From the NCBI RefSeq assembly GCF_015704865.1, contig NZ_JADQTO010000045.1, forward strand, positions 1-53,059: DNA of 53,059 bases. The letters are read 5' to 3'. The translations under genes and the position numbers were made by a program. The notes below the pieces were generated by a model. That model saw only the letters and a list, made by a program, of their open reading frames with translations, had not been told where the DNA came from and made no database searches. The stretch comes from Actinoplanes aureus. GTDB lineage: Bacteria; Actinomycetota; Actinomycetes; Mycobacteriales; Micromonosporaceae. Positions 25,609-33,872 of this stretch are shown here, piece by piece. Numbering within the stretch: the first letter of the stretch is position 1; every line of letters begins with the position of its first letter.

Positions 25609-26005
25609 TCAATCCGCCGTAAACAGGTCGTGTTTCGGGTACGGCATGCGCGGCAGCGCTATCCCGCGAGCCGTTGCGCGCCGCGCGGCTCGTCCTCCGA
25701 CGCACAGCAGATAGCGATGTTTGCCTCGACGCTTCTCGCGGCGGGCACCGATCTTGACCAGTGAGGTCTTCAGCCACGCCGCCCGTTGCTGTTCGCCGAG
25801 TCGGCGCAGATCGCCGGGATCGTCGGCGCCCAAGGCGACGAGCCGGCGTACTGCTCCGTACGCGCCCTGTTCCATCCGGCGCAGCTTCGACGTTAGTTGA
25901 GGTGGGGCGAGCCTCCCCGTCTTCCGGGGAAAGGCGGTCGAACAGCGCCAAGCACAGGGAGTTTCGTTCGGTTTCCAGGACACAGGAGACCGGGGCGGGG
26001 AACAT
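25609..26005 (-). pseudogene. Frameshifted basic protein divergent from the recombinase
   Basis: The N-terminal part is read from an ATG at 26005 (MFPAPVSCVLETERNSL to RLSPEDGEARPTST). The C-terminal part lies in a neighbouring frame (SKLRRMEQGAYGAVRRLV through GKHRYLLCVGGRAARR to KHDLFTAD, stop at 25609). The shift lies near 25895-25910. The C-terminal half is highly basic and could bind nucleic acid. The family is not recognised. Only 27 bp separate this start from the plus-strand recombinase start, and a 17-bp inverted repeat fills the gap, so the two may share an operator. Confidence 0.4.
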
Positions 26006-26011
26006 TTCGGT

Positions 26012-26028
26012 GGAAAGTGCTACTTTCC
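26012..26028. promoter_or_regulatory. Inverted repeat between divergent genes
   Basis: GGAAAGT (26012-26018) and ACTTTCC (26022-26028) form a palindrome around a 3-nt centre, 4 nt before the recombinase ATG. It is a candidate operator or recombinase-binding arm at the edge of the cassette. Confidence 0.45.
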
Positions 26029-26032
26029 GACC

Positions 26033-27235
26033 ATGTACGAAGGTCTGCCGGCGGTCCAACTTGTTCGGAGGGGCATTGCCGGCGACCTCGCGTTCTGGGC
26101 ACCGCTGGTCGGTTCGACCCTGGAACGCGAACCAGTAGTTGAGCAGTATCTGCGCAACCTCGTGGTAGGCCGGGGTCGGAGCGAGCGGACGACGAAGAGT
26201 TACGCCGGCTGGCTGGTTCCGGCGATCCAGTACCGGCGCATCAAAGAGCAGAGCTGGGAGTCGTTCGCGGCGGACATGGACGAGTTCCTGCTTTGGCGCA
26301 GAGCCCTGCGACGCGCGAACTCCGGTCGGGGCATGGCGGGGCCGTCTCGGCAGACCTTGCAGAGCATGATGACGGCGATCAGCGGGCTCTACCGCTTCGG
26401 CGTCCTGCACGAGTTGGTCAGCAGGGACGTGATGTCCCTGCTGTTCGAGGTCACGGACGAGCTGGGGTCGCCCGTGCACCTGCGAGCCGGTTGGAGCGGC
26501 GGCCCAGAGCTGCGTCTTCGGTCGCGCTACGTCATCAGATCGGGTACAACGACCGCTGACCGGCAGGTGCGGCAGCATCGCGAGCAGCGGCGGCCGGTGA
26601 CGGCCGAGGAGTTCGCCCTGTTGATCGGTCAGGTGACCTCTGCCAGAGACGCGTTCTGCCTGGCCTTGATGCGCTACTGCGCCCTGCGCGTCGGCCAGGT
26701 CGTGACGCTCAAGAGAGATCGCATCCACGCGATGCCGGACGCCGTGCCGTGCCCGTCGCGTCGGATGGGCCCGCATCTGCATGTGGAGCCAGCGGTCGAT
26801 CATCCGCACCACGACGGGGTGAAGCGTCGGGATCCGTTTGCGGTTCCGATGGGCGCCGCCGTCGTGCAGCTGTGGTGGGCCTGGCTCGAGGAACGCGCTG
26901 GGATCCGCGGTGCCACTGAACAGCCGTGGCTGTTGCTCGCGTTCGCCGGCCCGTTGGGTCGCGAGGGACAAGCTCTGGGCAGCTCGGCGGTCCGGGAGAT
27001 GGTGAAGGTGGTGGCTAAACGGGCTGGACTTCGGCATATCACTCCTCATCTATTGCGCCACGGGTTTGGGCAGGAGGCCGCCGACGTGGACATGCCACCG
27101 GACCTGCTGCAACGGCTGCTTGGGCACGCCAGCATCGAGTCGCAGACCGTGTACCGACAGACCTCGGACGAAGCCGTAGCAGCGGCAGTGCTGCGCCTGG
27201 AGAACGCCCGGCAGGTGCGCATTGAGAACCGCTGA
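26033..27235 (+). CDS. Tyrosine recombinase, Tn554 TnpA type
   Basis: A 400-residue site-specific recombinase that cuts and rejoins DNA through a 3'-phosphotyrosine. The N-terminal SAM-like core-binding domain spans about 30-180 (RTTKSYAGWLVPAIQYRR). The catalytic domain shows the first Arg (MRYCALRVGQVVTLKRD), HLLRHGFG with H339 and R342, the third-position His in LLGHAS (364-365) and the nucleophile in SQTVYRQ (Y374). All required residues are present. It overlaps the next gene by 14 nt. With the two genes downstream it has the TnpA-TnpB-TnpC order of Tn554-like elements. Target site and element ends are not visible. Confidence 0.85.
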   Translation: MYEGLPAVQLVRRGIAGDLAFWAPLVGSTLEREPVVEQYLRNLVVGRGRSERTTKSYAGWLVPAIQYRRIKEQSWESFAADMDEFLLWRRALRRANSGRGMAGPSRQTLQSMMTAISGLYRFGVLHELVSRDVMSLLFEVTDELGSPVHLRAGWSGGPELRLRSRYVIRSGTTTADRQVRQHREQRRPVTAEEFALLIGQVTSARDAFCLALMRYCALRVGQVVTLKRDRIHAMPDAVPCPSRRMGPHLHVEPAVDHPHHDGVKRRDPFAVPMGAAVVQLWWAWLEERAGIRGATEQPWLLLAFAGPLGREGQALGSSAVREMVKVVAKRAGLRHITPHLLRHGFGQEAADVDMPPDLLQRLLGHASIESQTVYRQTSDEAVAAAVLRLENARQVRIENR

Positions 27236-29888
27236 GATCGCAGCTTCGAACGCTGGATTGGCGTTCGCCGGGCCGCCCGCCGACAAGTACGAGCTCAAGG
27301 CCGTCGACCTGCAACCCGACTGGGAGCTGTGCCAGACGCTGGGGCTGAACATGCGGACTCGCGTGTGGATCTTTCGGCCCGGGCAGGCGTGGCACACGGT
27401 GCCGGCGTCCTACCGTCCTCCGCGCGGCGACCTGGGGCGGCTCGAACGCGAACTCTGCCGGATCTGTCGGATGCCGGGCTTCGAGCGAACCGGTGACCGC
27501 GGCCTCGGACTGTGCAACCAGCACGGCTCCGAGCTGAATCGACTGAATCTGACGCTGGAGCAGTACCTGGCGCGCGACCCGGCTCCGCTCCCGACCTTCG
27601 GGCGGTGCCGGGCGCGGCAAAACGAGACCGAACCATGCCCGCGCTGGGCGAGTGCATCGACGCACCGACTGTGCTCTGTCCATGGCAAGCGCTGGCGCAA
27701 GCTCGGGAAGCCGGACGTTGACGATTGGGTTCGGGTGCCACAGCCGATCAAAGAGACGACACCCGGTAACCTGATCGACCTCAGCGCGCTCAACCAAGTG
27801 CAATTCCATCAGGTGTGCTGGGCGATCCAGACGGACTACCGCGAGCACGTCGTCCTCTCGATCGGCAACACCAAACACGCAGTCAACTGGCTGCGCGACC
27901 ACGGCGGCGGGCGCGCCGTCAGCGAGATCGATCCCAGCGAGCTCGAAGAGGTCTACTGGAGCCGTCTGGTCCGCTGGATCGGTCGTGCCCGTTGGGCGTT
28001 GGCGACGGGTGACGATGAGCTGCAGCGCCCAGTGATCCGGCTCGGGGTCCTGAACCCGAAGTACCGCAACCGGACCGTCGACATCAGCGATGTGACCCAG
28101 CCCTGGCTGGTGCAGCTCGCGACGCTCCACATCCGGCATGTCGCAGCGCTCGGCAGTGGCGCCACGAAGATTACCGAAAGCGGTCGGCTGTTCCGTTGGT
28201 GGAGCGCCTACCTGCTGACCCTCGGCGACAGAACGCCAGCGCAGATCCTCAGCGAGGACGCGTGCGACGGATTCGCCCGCTGGCTCCAACGGCGCGTGGT
28301 GGACAGCACGCAGTACCTGATGCTGCAGAGCTTCGACGACGGAGCAGGCGCGCCGCCGCAAGCCGAGCGAGACAGAATCGCAGCCCGGCTCCTGACGCCG
28401 AACCCGAACAGCCGCGACAGAAACCGGCCGGTGCTGCTCATGACCACGAGTAACCGTGGCAACCTTCTGCGGCTGCTGAACGTGATCCTGTTGACGCACA
28501 TCGACTATCTGCGGAAGCTCGGCGGTCACGCACCTGGCTGGCGCGTGAGTAGGGCGCAGATCAGCAGTCAGGACGAGGAAGGGAGACTGAACCGGCAGGC
28601 CAAGGGGTTGGCCGAGGAGGACAAGGCGCTCCCAGCGGTAGTGTTCGATCAGCTGCGCGCTCACCTGGCCCTTCTCGGCGCTGACGGGCTGGCCCGCAAC
28701 GGCGTCGAGTTGCTGATGCACCTGGGACGCCGGCCAGAGGACCAGATGAACTTCCCGTTTGACTGCATGTCGGTGGTCACCGATGTCATCGATGGGGAGG
28801 AACGCACCTACCCGCGTCTGCGCTACACCGATCGGCTCAAGGACGGCAAGGGTGGCCACGTTGTGGACATCCCAGTGTTTGAGCGGGCCGCCGCCGTGAT
28901 CCGCCGGCAGCAGGACTGGCTGCGCCGTACCTACCCGAGGTGGTTCAACGACTCTGGAGAGCCGCTCAACCCGAACCTGCGGCTGTTCCCGAAGACGATC
29001 AACAACCGGGACGGCACGGTGCCGCTGAGCGGTTCGGTGATCAACTCCTGGATCCGGCAATGGGTCGGCAAGGGCAGCAAGGGCCACGCCGGTATCCAGC
29101 AAACGCCGAAGATCGTGGGACCCGACGGAATTGGGTTTCCGCTCTTCCGCCTCACCGCATACTCGCTGAGGCATACGTTCGGCCAGGACCTGCACGACGC
29201 CGGCGTGCCCCTGGACACGATCCAGAGGTTGATGGGTCACGACAAGCTGCTGAGCACGCAGGTCTACGCACGGCCGACCATGGCCGATCAATGGACCGGC
29301 CTCAAGCAGCTTGAACAGGCCCGGTCGGCGCGGATCACTGGTGACGGAAACGTGGTGCTCCTGCCCATCCCCACGACGCTGGCCGATCATGAGGACATCA
29401 CCCGCGCCACGATGGAATGCGGCAGCTGCGCCGAGAAGGGCAACGTGGCCCGGCACGGAGCGGCCTGCCAGTTCGGAAGCGAATGCCTGAACTGCTTCTT
29501 CTTCCGCGCCACCGTGAGCGACTTGCCGGATCTGCATCGGACCCGGCACCGCAAAGCCCGGTTGCTCGCCCAGCAAAGGGCGCGGCTGATGCCGCAAGGC
29601 CAGTTGGCGAACGCGCTGGCAACCAAGGTGCAACTCGAGGTGGAACGCCTCGACGACCTCATCGCCACCCTGGAGGAAGAGATCCGCTCCAGCGACATGG
29701 TCACCGACGACGACCGGCAGCTGATCTGGGACACGCTCGACCGCATGGACCGCATCGATCGGGAACTGCTCGAACCGCTCGGATCGAAACGAGGCCTCGT
29801 CCGAGCCCTCGTCGACGAGCGGACCTTCCATCCCCTCGCCGCAGCCGAGATGTCGGCCACGGCTGGACGCGAAGAGGTCCTGTTGTGA
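27222..29888 (+). CDS. Large tyrosine recombinase, Tn554 TnpB type
   Basis: An 888-residue protein, the large middle partner of a TnpABC set. The N-terminal 150 residues hold Cys/His pairs (CRIC with CNQH, then CPR and CSVH) that suggest zinc sites. The catalytic part has LGRRPEDQ (first Arg), SLRHTFGQ, where the usual histidine before LRH is replaced by tyrosine in AYSLRHTF, and LMGHDKLLSTQVYAR with the Tyr nucleophile. A C-terminal CGSC / CQFGSECLNC cluster and a long helical tail follow. It starts with TTG at 27222, overlapping TnpA. It ends in a GTGA overlap with the third gene, so the three are translated together. Confidence 0.85.
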   Translation: MRTAEIAASNAGLAFAGPPADKYELKAVDLQPDWELCQTLGLNMRTRVWIFRPGQAWHTVPASYRPPRGDLGRLERELCRICRMPGFERTGDRGLGLCNQHGSELNRLNLTLEQYLARDPAPLPTFGRCRARQNETEPCPRWASASTHRLCSVHGKRWRKLGKPDVDDWVRVPQPIKETTPGNLIDLSALNQVQFHQVCWAIQTDYREHVVLSIGNTKHAVNWLRDHGGGRAVSEIDPSELEEVYWSRLVRWIGRARWALATGDDELQRPVIRLGVLNPKYRNRTVDISDVTQPWLVQLATLHIRHVAALGSGATKITESGRLFRWWSAYLLTLGDRTPAQILSEDACDGFARWLQRRVVDSTQYLMLQSFDDGAGAPPQAERDRIAARLLTPNPNSRDRNRPVLLMTTSNRGNLLRLLNVILLTHIDYLRKLGGHAPGWRVSRAQISSQDEEGRLNRQAKGLAEEDKALPAVVFDQLRAHLALLGADGLARNGVELLMHLGRRPEDQMNFPFDCMSVVTDVIDGEERTYPRLRYTDRLKDGKGGHVVDIPVFERAAAVIRRQQDWLRRTYPRWFNDSGEPLNPNLRLFPKTINNRDGTVPLSGSVINSWIRQWVGKGSKGHAGIQQTPKIVGPDGIGFPLFRLTAYSLRHTFGQDLHDAGVPLDTIQRLMGHDKLLSTQVYARPTMADQWTGLKQLEQARSARITGDGNVVLLPIPTTLADHEDITRATMECGSCAEKGNVARHGAACQFGSECLNCFFFRATVSDLPDLHRTRHRKARLLAQQRARLMPQGQLANALATKVQLEVERLDDLIATLEEEIRSSDMVTDDDRQLIWDTLDRMDRIDRELLEPLGSKRGLVRALVDERTFHPLAAAEMSATAGREEVLL

Positions 29889-30481
29889 CCGCGACGAAGC
29901 CGACCCGCACGGAAATCTTGGTCGGCGGCCGGATGAAGGCCATCGACCGCAACCGCGTCCGCAGCGGCCAGGCACAGCGACGGGTCGAAGCCGCGATCGT
30001 CGAGATGGAACGCTCTGGCCGGCCGCTAACGAACACGGCAATTCACGCCTTGGCGGACGTGCACGAAAACTGGCTCTACGAGCACAAAGACGTGAAGGCC
30101 TACGCCGACAGAGTCCGCGCCCAGATCCGGCGGGACAGGATCACAGCCGCAGCAACCGGCCAGACTGAGGTGGCCGAGCAGCTGAAGACCGAGAACGCAC
30201 AATTGCTGGCGCGGAACAAGAACCTGGTCAATCAGCTGCGCGTCGTCCAGCAGGCGCTCGCGCAGGCTCGGCTGGACCAGATGGACGCAACGGTCACCTC
30301 CGCCGAGCTTGACCGCGTCGGCGCGATGCAAGATCGCATCTCGGACCTCGAGTCCGCCAACCGGAAGCTGACCCTGGAGCGCAACACGGCAGTCATCGAG
30401 GCCCGGCGGCTGAAGCGTGATCTTTCGGCTACAGAAGCCGCGCTGGCGTCCGCCGAGCGACGAAGCGTGCCGACAAGCTGA
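29885..30481 (+). CDS. Coiled-coil accessory protein, Tn554 TnpC type (DUF6262-like)
   Basis: A 198-residue protein with a basic N-terminal domain (about 1-75) that contains a small helix-turn-helix-like stretch (LTNTAIHALADVHENWLYEH), followed by a long coiled coil rich in Leu, Gln, Glu and Arg to the end. TnpC proteins of Tn554 elements have the same plan and modulate orientation and frequency of integration. Its GTG overlaps the TnpB stop. Nothing is seen between its end and the convergent gene stop at 30588. Confidence 0.8.
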   Translation: MTATKPTRTEILVGGRMKAIDRNRVRSGQAQRRVEAAIVEMERSGRPLTNTAIHALADVHENWLYEHKDVKAYADRVRAQIRRDRITAAATGQTEVAEQLKTENAQLLARNKNLVNQLRVVQQALAQARLDQMDATVTSAELDRVGAMQDRISDLESANRKLTLERNTAVIEARRLKRDLSATEAALASAERRSVPTS

Positions 30482-30587
30482 GATGGTTGCTTCAAACGAA
30501 CTGCGCACCGCCCCGACCCGCCGAGCTGCCTTTCCCAGCTGCGGAGCGCAAGATCAGTGACCTCAAGCACCACGTCGAAGCCGACAG

Positions 30588-32231
30588 CTACGCAGGATAA
30601 AGACGTCCACCGATTGAACAGGTGGCGTTCGCGGATCTTATATTACGAGCGGACGACCGGCATCCCGCTACACAACGGAGGTACTCGGCTGCACATTCGC
30701 GAGGGAGGGGGCAGCTGGATCCCCTGCAGGAAAGGCAGGAAGCTTGCGAGGCTTTGCAGCTCGGCTGGCAGGTACTTTCGGCGATGACGGATATGGACTT
30801 GGACACAGTTCGGGCGATGAACGGATCGGTAACGCTCACGGTCCAAGTCTGGATGGTGTTTGAATCTCCTGCTCGAGCGTTCAATTGTGGCGACGTGGCG
30901 TCACCTGGCTGCCATCGGACCGACATGAGCGGATTGCCGCCGGAGGGCACGGCGACGAGTCGGTATTTGCTATTTGCCGGGACCCTGGTTGGTCCATCGA
31001 CGAAGACGCCGCGAAGGACTCCGGCATCGGGGCCGTCCCACTCGAATCGTGCAAATACGCCGCAGTGATCACTTACAAGCAAGTCGACTGACTCGCGGCG
31101 ACAAAGGACACCCGGCGGTAGATCCGGAAGGACAGCACGCTTTGCCACGCGTGCTCGGTACTGCGCTGGGAAGCTTTCTTCGTTTCCGATTCCTATGACC
31201 TCAACATCGTTCTGTGGTGGCGCGTGGGCCGTGACGAAAGCGGGGAAATCCCTCCCTATGTTGAGATCATTGAGGTCGCCAACTAGCAATGGGGGATAAT
31301 AGAGCGACGAGCTGGAGTATGGACGCTCAACCTTATCGATTAGGCGCTTGATAGCAAGTCCATCGAGATCCTCGTGTTCCAAGCCGGGATGTGCATTGAA
31401 GACATCGATCGATCTAGATGGGTCGGTGGTGAGCGCGAGGCGAACGAAGGTGGCTTTGACGGTGCCGGCGCGAAGTACCGCCCAGGCAGGCCCGGAAGGT
31501 GTGGGACGGCCGCATTTGTCGGTCTGGCTGGCCCCATCAAGGAGCGTTTCAAGCGGCATTAGGTTCGTGCGTCGGCTGCAAAGCGGCAGACTACGACGCA
31601 AATGCGGTACGCCGTCTAAGCCATCGATGTCGTTGTGCGGCCGCCCGTCGCCGGCCCGGGCGGTAAGATTGGCGAGCCGCCCCGGGTGGTACAGGACTGC
31701 TTGAGAGCGATATGTAATACAAGTGCCGGCGAAGCTAAACGATGCCTCGTTGCCGGTGAGGTAAGCGACGCGGTAGGTAACGCCGGTGCCGTCACGGAGT
31801 GCCTTGAGCAGGATGTCGATTTGGTCATAATCGCCCGCCTGGACCCCAAACCCTCGGCCACAGTTCGCAAACCCAAACGGCCAAAGCCACCCGTGGACTT
31901 CCTGAAGGGCGATGATGTCAGGGGCAATGCCGTTCCGGTTGGACCATGCCGCGATGCGTTGCGCGCGGGTTTCCCAAGGAACACCCCGCTTGGCCTCAAT
32001 CCCGCCGACGTTGAGGGTGAGGACTCCAAGTTCGCCGCCGGGCGCATCGGATGCGGGAATGCGAGCCTGGGGAGGTATGGAGGGCGCCGTCGGCGAAGAC
32101 GATACGGCATTACTTGGGCTGGTGACCGGTGGGGCCTGAACCTGAATGGCGAGCGCGCCGGCAATAAGCGCGAGTACAGAGGCTGCGAGAATCCTTCGGA
32201 GTGGCATGCGCAGGGCGATTCGGCGGGTCAT
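30588..32231 (-). CDS. Secreted endonuclease/exonuclease/phosphatase-fold protein
   Basis: A 547-residue protein with an N-terminal signal sequence (basic MTRRIALRMPLRR, then ILAASVLALIAGALAIQ), so it is exported. The EEP fold follows with LTLNVGG, the catalytic Glu in ALQEVHG, the HPGLEHED segment, GDLND and the final SDHCGVF. These residues place Mg2+ and a catalytic His in a DNase I-like active site acting on a phosphodiester: nucleic acid or phospholipid headgroup. After a beta-sandwich-like linker (residues about 400-490) comes a Cys-rich tail with about ten cysteines, probably disulfide-bonded outside the cell. Base use looks less GC-rich than its neighbours, suggesting transfer. Confidence 0.8.
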   Translation of the reverse strand: MTRRIALRMPLRRILAASVLALIAGALAIQVQAPPVTSPSNAVSSSPTAPSIPPQARIPASDAPGGELGVLTLNVGGIEAKRGVPWETRAQRIAAWSNRNGIAPDIIALQEVHGWLWPFGFANCGRGFGVQAGDYDQIDILLKALRDGTGVTYRVAYLTGNEASFSFAGTCITYRSQAVLYHPGRLANLTARAGDGRPHNDIDGLDGVPHLRRSLPLCSRRTNLMPLETLLDGASQTDKCGRPTPSGPAWAVLRAGTVKATFVRLALTTDPSRSIDVFNAHPGLEHEDLDGLAIKRLIDKVERPYSSSSLYYPPLLVGDLNDLNIGRDFPAFVTAHAPPQNDVEVIGIGNEESFPAQYRARVAKRAVLPDLPPGVLCRRESVDLLVSDHCGVFARFEWDGPDAGVLRGVFVDGPTRVPANSKYRLVAVPSGGNPLMSVRWQPGDATSPQLNARAGDSNTIQTWTVSVTDPFIARTVSKSISVIAESTCQPSCKASQASCLSCRGSSCPLPRECAAEYLRCVAGCRSSARNIRSANATCSIGGRLYPA

Positions 32232-32776
32232 GGTCGGTCTTCAGCAGAGGTCGGACACGGTGCCGGCTGGATTGGTGACCGCACGGATGTGCCGTCACTA
32301 TGCGTGACGGCGGCAGGAAGGAATGAACGCTGGTACGGCCGATGAGGGCTTGCGCCGGGATGGAGAGAGGATGGCCCAGCGGCGGCCGACAACTGTCGCC
32401 CAGTCGCCCTCGCATGGCGTCTGGTTCGTTGTACGTCCACGTACGCAGTATGACCGGACGCATCCATGATCGACCTGACATCGCAGCTCCAAAATGTTGT
32501 CCAGACGCTGCTCGTCGCAAAAACTACAAGTCGCGGGAAATAGCCACCCGTCGCCGGAACGTGGATCACCTTGCAAGCGGCAGAGCCCAGCCGGACGTCA
32601 TCCCCCCGACCGCGGGGCGTGACAAGCAAGATCAGGTGAACTCTTGCGCGAACCGCTTGCCGACCCGCTAGGGCGACAACTGGGGGTAAGTGAGGTCACC
32701 GACGCGGTAGTCAGCGAGCTGGAGCGCTAGACTCTCGACCCCGGGGTGCGCACGGGCATACTAGCTCGGGCACCGA
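32232..32776. other. Stretch without a gene
   Basis: Upstream of the secreted nuclease gene; promoter region expected. I find no convincing open frame in either direction. Confidence 0.4.
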
Positions 32777-33250
32777 ATGTCGCAAACCGACGGCAGGGGC
32801 TTCGGTGCGCCTGACGGCGGCGACATGGTGGCGCTACACCACGCCAGCGGTTACTCCTGGAGCTGGTGGCGCCGGAAGAAGATGCCGGTCTTGGAGTCCG
32901 CCGGAAGAAGATGCCGGACGGTGACTGGCTATGCCTATGCTCGGACCGTGGCGCAGGGAGACCCTGCCCTCCGATGCTCGATCAAGGTGCCGAATCATCC
33001 TGAAGAGCGCGCTGCACGGAACGCCGCCCTCCTCACCGACAACATTGAGACCGGTTTCTGGGACGACCAAGGCCGGCCCGCTTCCTGGCCCGACGACATC
33101 GACGAGTGGGCACGCTGCGGCAGCGAACTCCCTACTCGCGGCCCCGGAGAGCGGGCTCGTCCAGCCGGATCGGCTCAACGACGCTGTCCAGTGACCTGGA
33201 CAACCATGCCGCTCGCACCGGTGAACGTCTGTCCTATTGCCGGACCGTCA
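32777..33250 (+). pseudogene. Decayed hypothetical gene with 29-bp duplication
   Basis: Coding character is patchy. One segment reads GGDMVALHHASGYSWSWWRR, another NHPEERAARNAALL leading to ETGFWDDQGRPASWPDDIDEW, a C-terminal pattern typical of small plasmid proteins. Between them GCCGGAAGAAGATGCCGG occurs twice, at 32871-32888 and 32900-32917. The 29-bp offset is not a multiple of three and breaks the frame. Further shifts follow before the convergent stop. The gene looks inactivated; the family is not identified. Confidence 0.3.
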
Positions 33251-33872
33251 CCACAGCGCCTGTACCGCAACTAATCGACGCGGCCCGTTCCGGCAGCACG
33301 GTGCCGTCGGGCAGGTGATCCTCGAACCGGGGCTTGCTGGTACCGACATACCAACACCCCATAGCCTGGTAGACGATGCCCAGATGCCCCGGAAGAATCA
33401 GCCCGGACGGTGTGCAGCGCGAGTTGGGATCGGAATACATGACCACACCGCGCAGCCCGTACTCGCGGGCGGCATGCGACAACGACCGCGCGACGAACCA
33501 GCTCTCGGCGTTGGCCGGCACCTCGTCCAACAGCACCAGACGCGACAACTCCAACGACTGCCGGTGCGGGATGAGGTGCGGAAACGGATTGCGAAGCACG
33601 GCCGGAGTCATGCCGTTCCCGAGCACCAACACACCGACCAGACGGCAGGCGTCCTTCTCGACCACGCCGTAACGCAGCACCGCCGAGGAGAACCGGCCGC
33701 TGTAGTGATGCTCGGTCACGAAAGCCTGCGCCGACTTGTAGTCAAGCTCCACCGTCTCGTACCGCAGCGCGTCGAAGCCGCCCTCGTCGGGGTGCCGCCA
33801 CGACTGCTGGCGGCGCCTCCACCGTTGACACGCTTGGTCGTCGAACAGTGACGGCTGCTCGAAGACGGCCAT
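33234..33872 (-). CDS. Mom-like DNA modification protein
   Basis: A 212-residue protein with the pattern of phage Mu Mom, a GNAT-like enzyme that converts adenine in DNA to N6-methylcarbamoyl adenine and so hides it from restriction enzymes. Family landmarks in order: HHYSG (55-59), RYGVVEKD, RLVGVLVLGNG (79-87), ELSRLVLLDEVPANAESWF (108-126), GLRGVVMYSDPNSR (139-152) and GHLGIVYQAMGCWYVG (162-177). Length matches the family (about 200-240). Its ATG shares one base with the stop of the upstream gene (TGATG), so they are coupled. I see no Com-like translational activator. Identity is confident; the actual modification is inferred from the family. Confidence 0.8.
   Translation of the reverse strand: MAVFEQPSLFDDQACQRWRRRQQSWRHPDEGGFDALRYETVELDYKSAQAFVTEHHYSGRFSSAVLRYGVVEKDACRLVGVLVLGNGMTPAVLRNPFPHLIPHRQSLELSRLVLLDEVPANAESWFVARSLSHAAREYGLRGVVMYSDPNSRCTPSGLILPGHLGIVYQAMGCWYVGTSKPRFEDHLPDGTVLPERAASISCGTGAVVTVRQ

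Noticed and set aside
27039..30041. Minus-strand open frame of 1000 codons
   Set aside because: Antisense of the TnpB-type recombinase, which has clear catalytic motifs. The antisense product has none.
32871..32917. Short direct repeat considered as a CRISPR unit
   Set aside because: Only two copies 29 bp apart with an 11-bp gap; no array and no cas genes.
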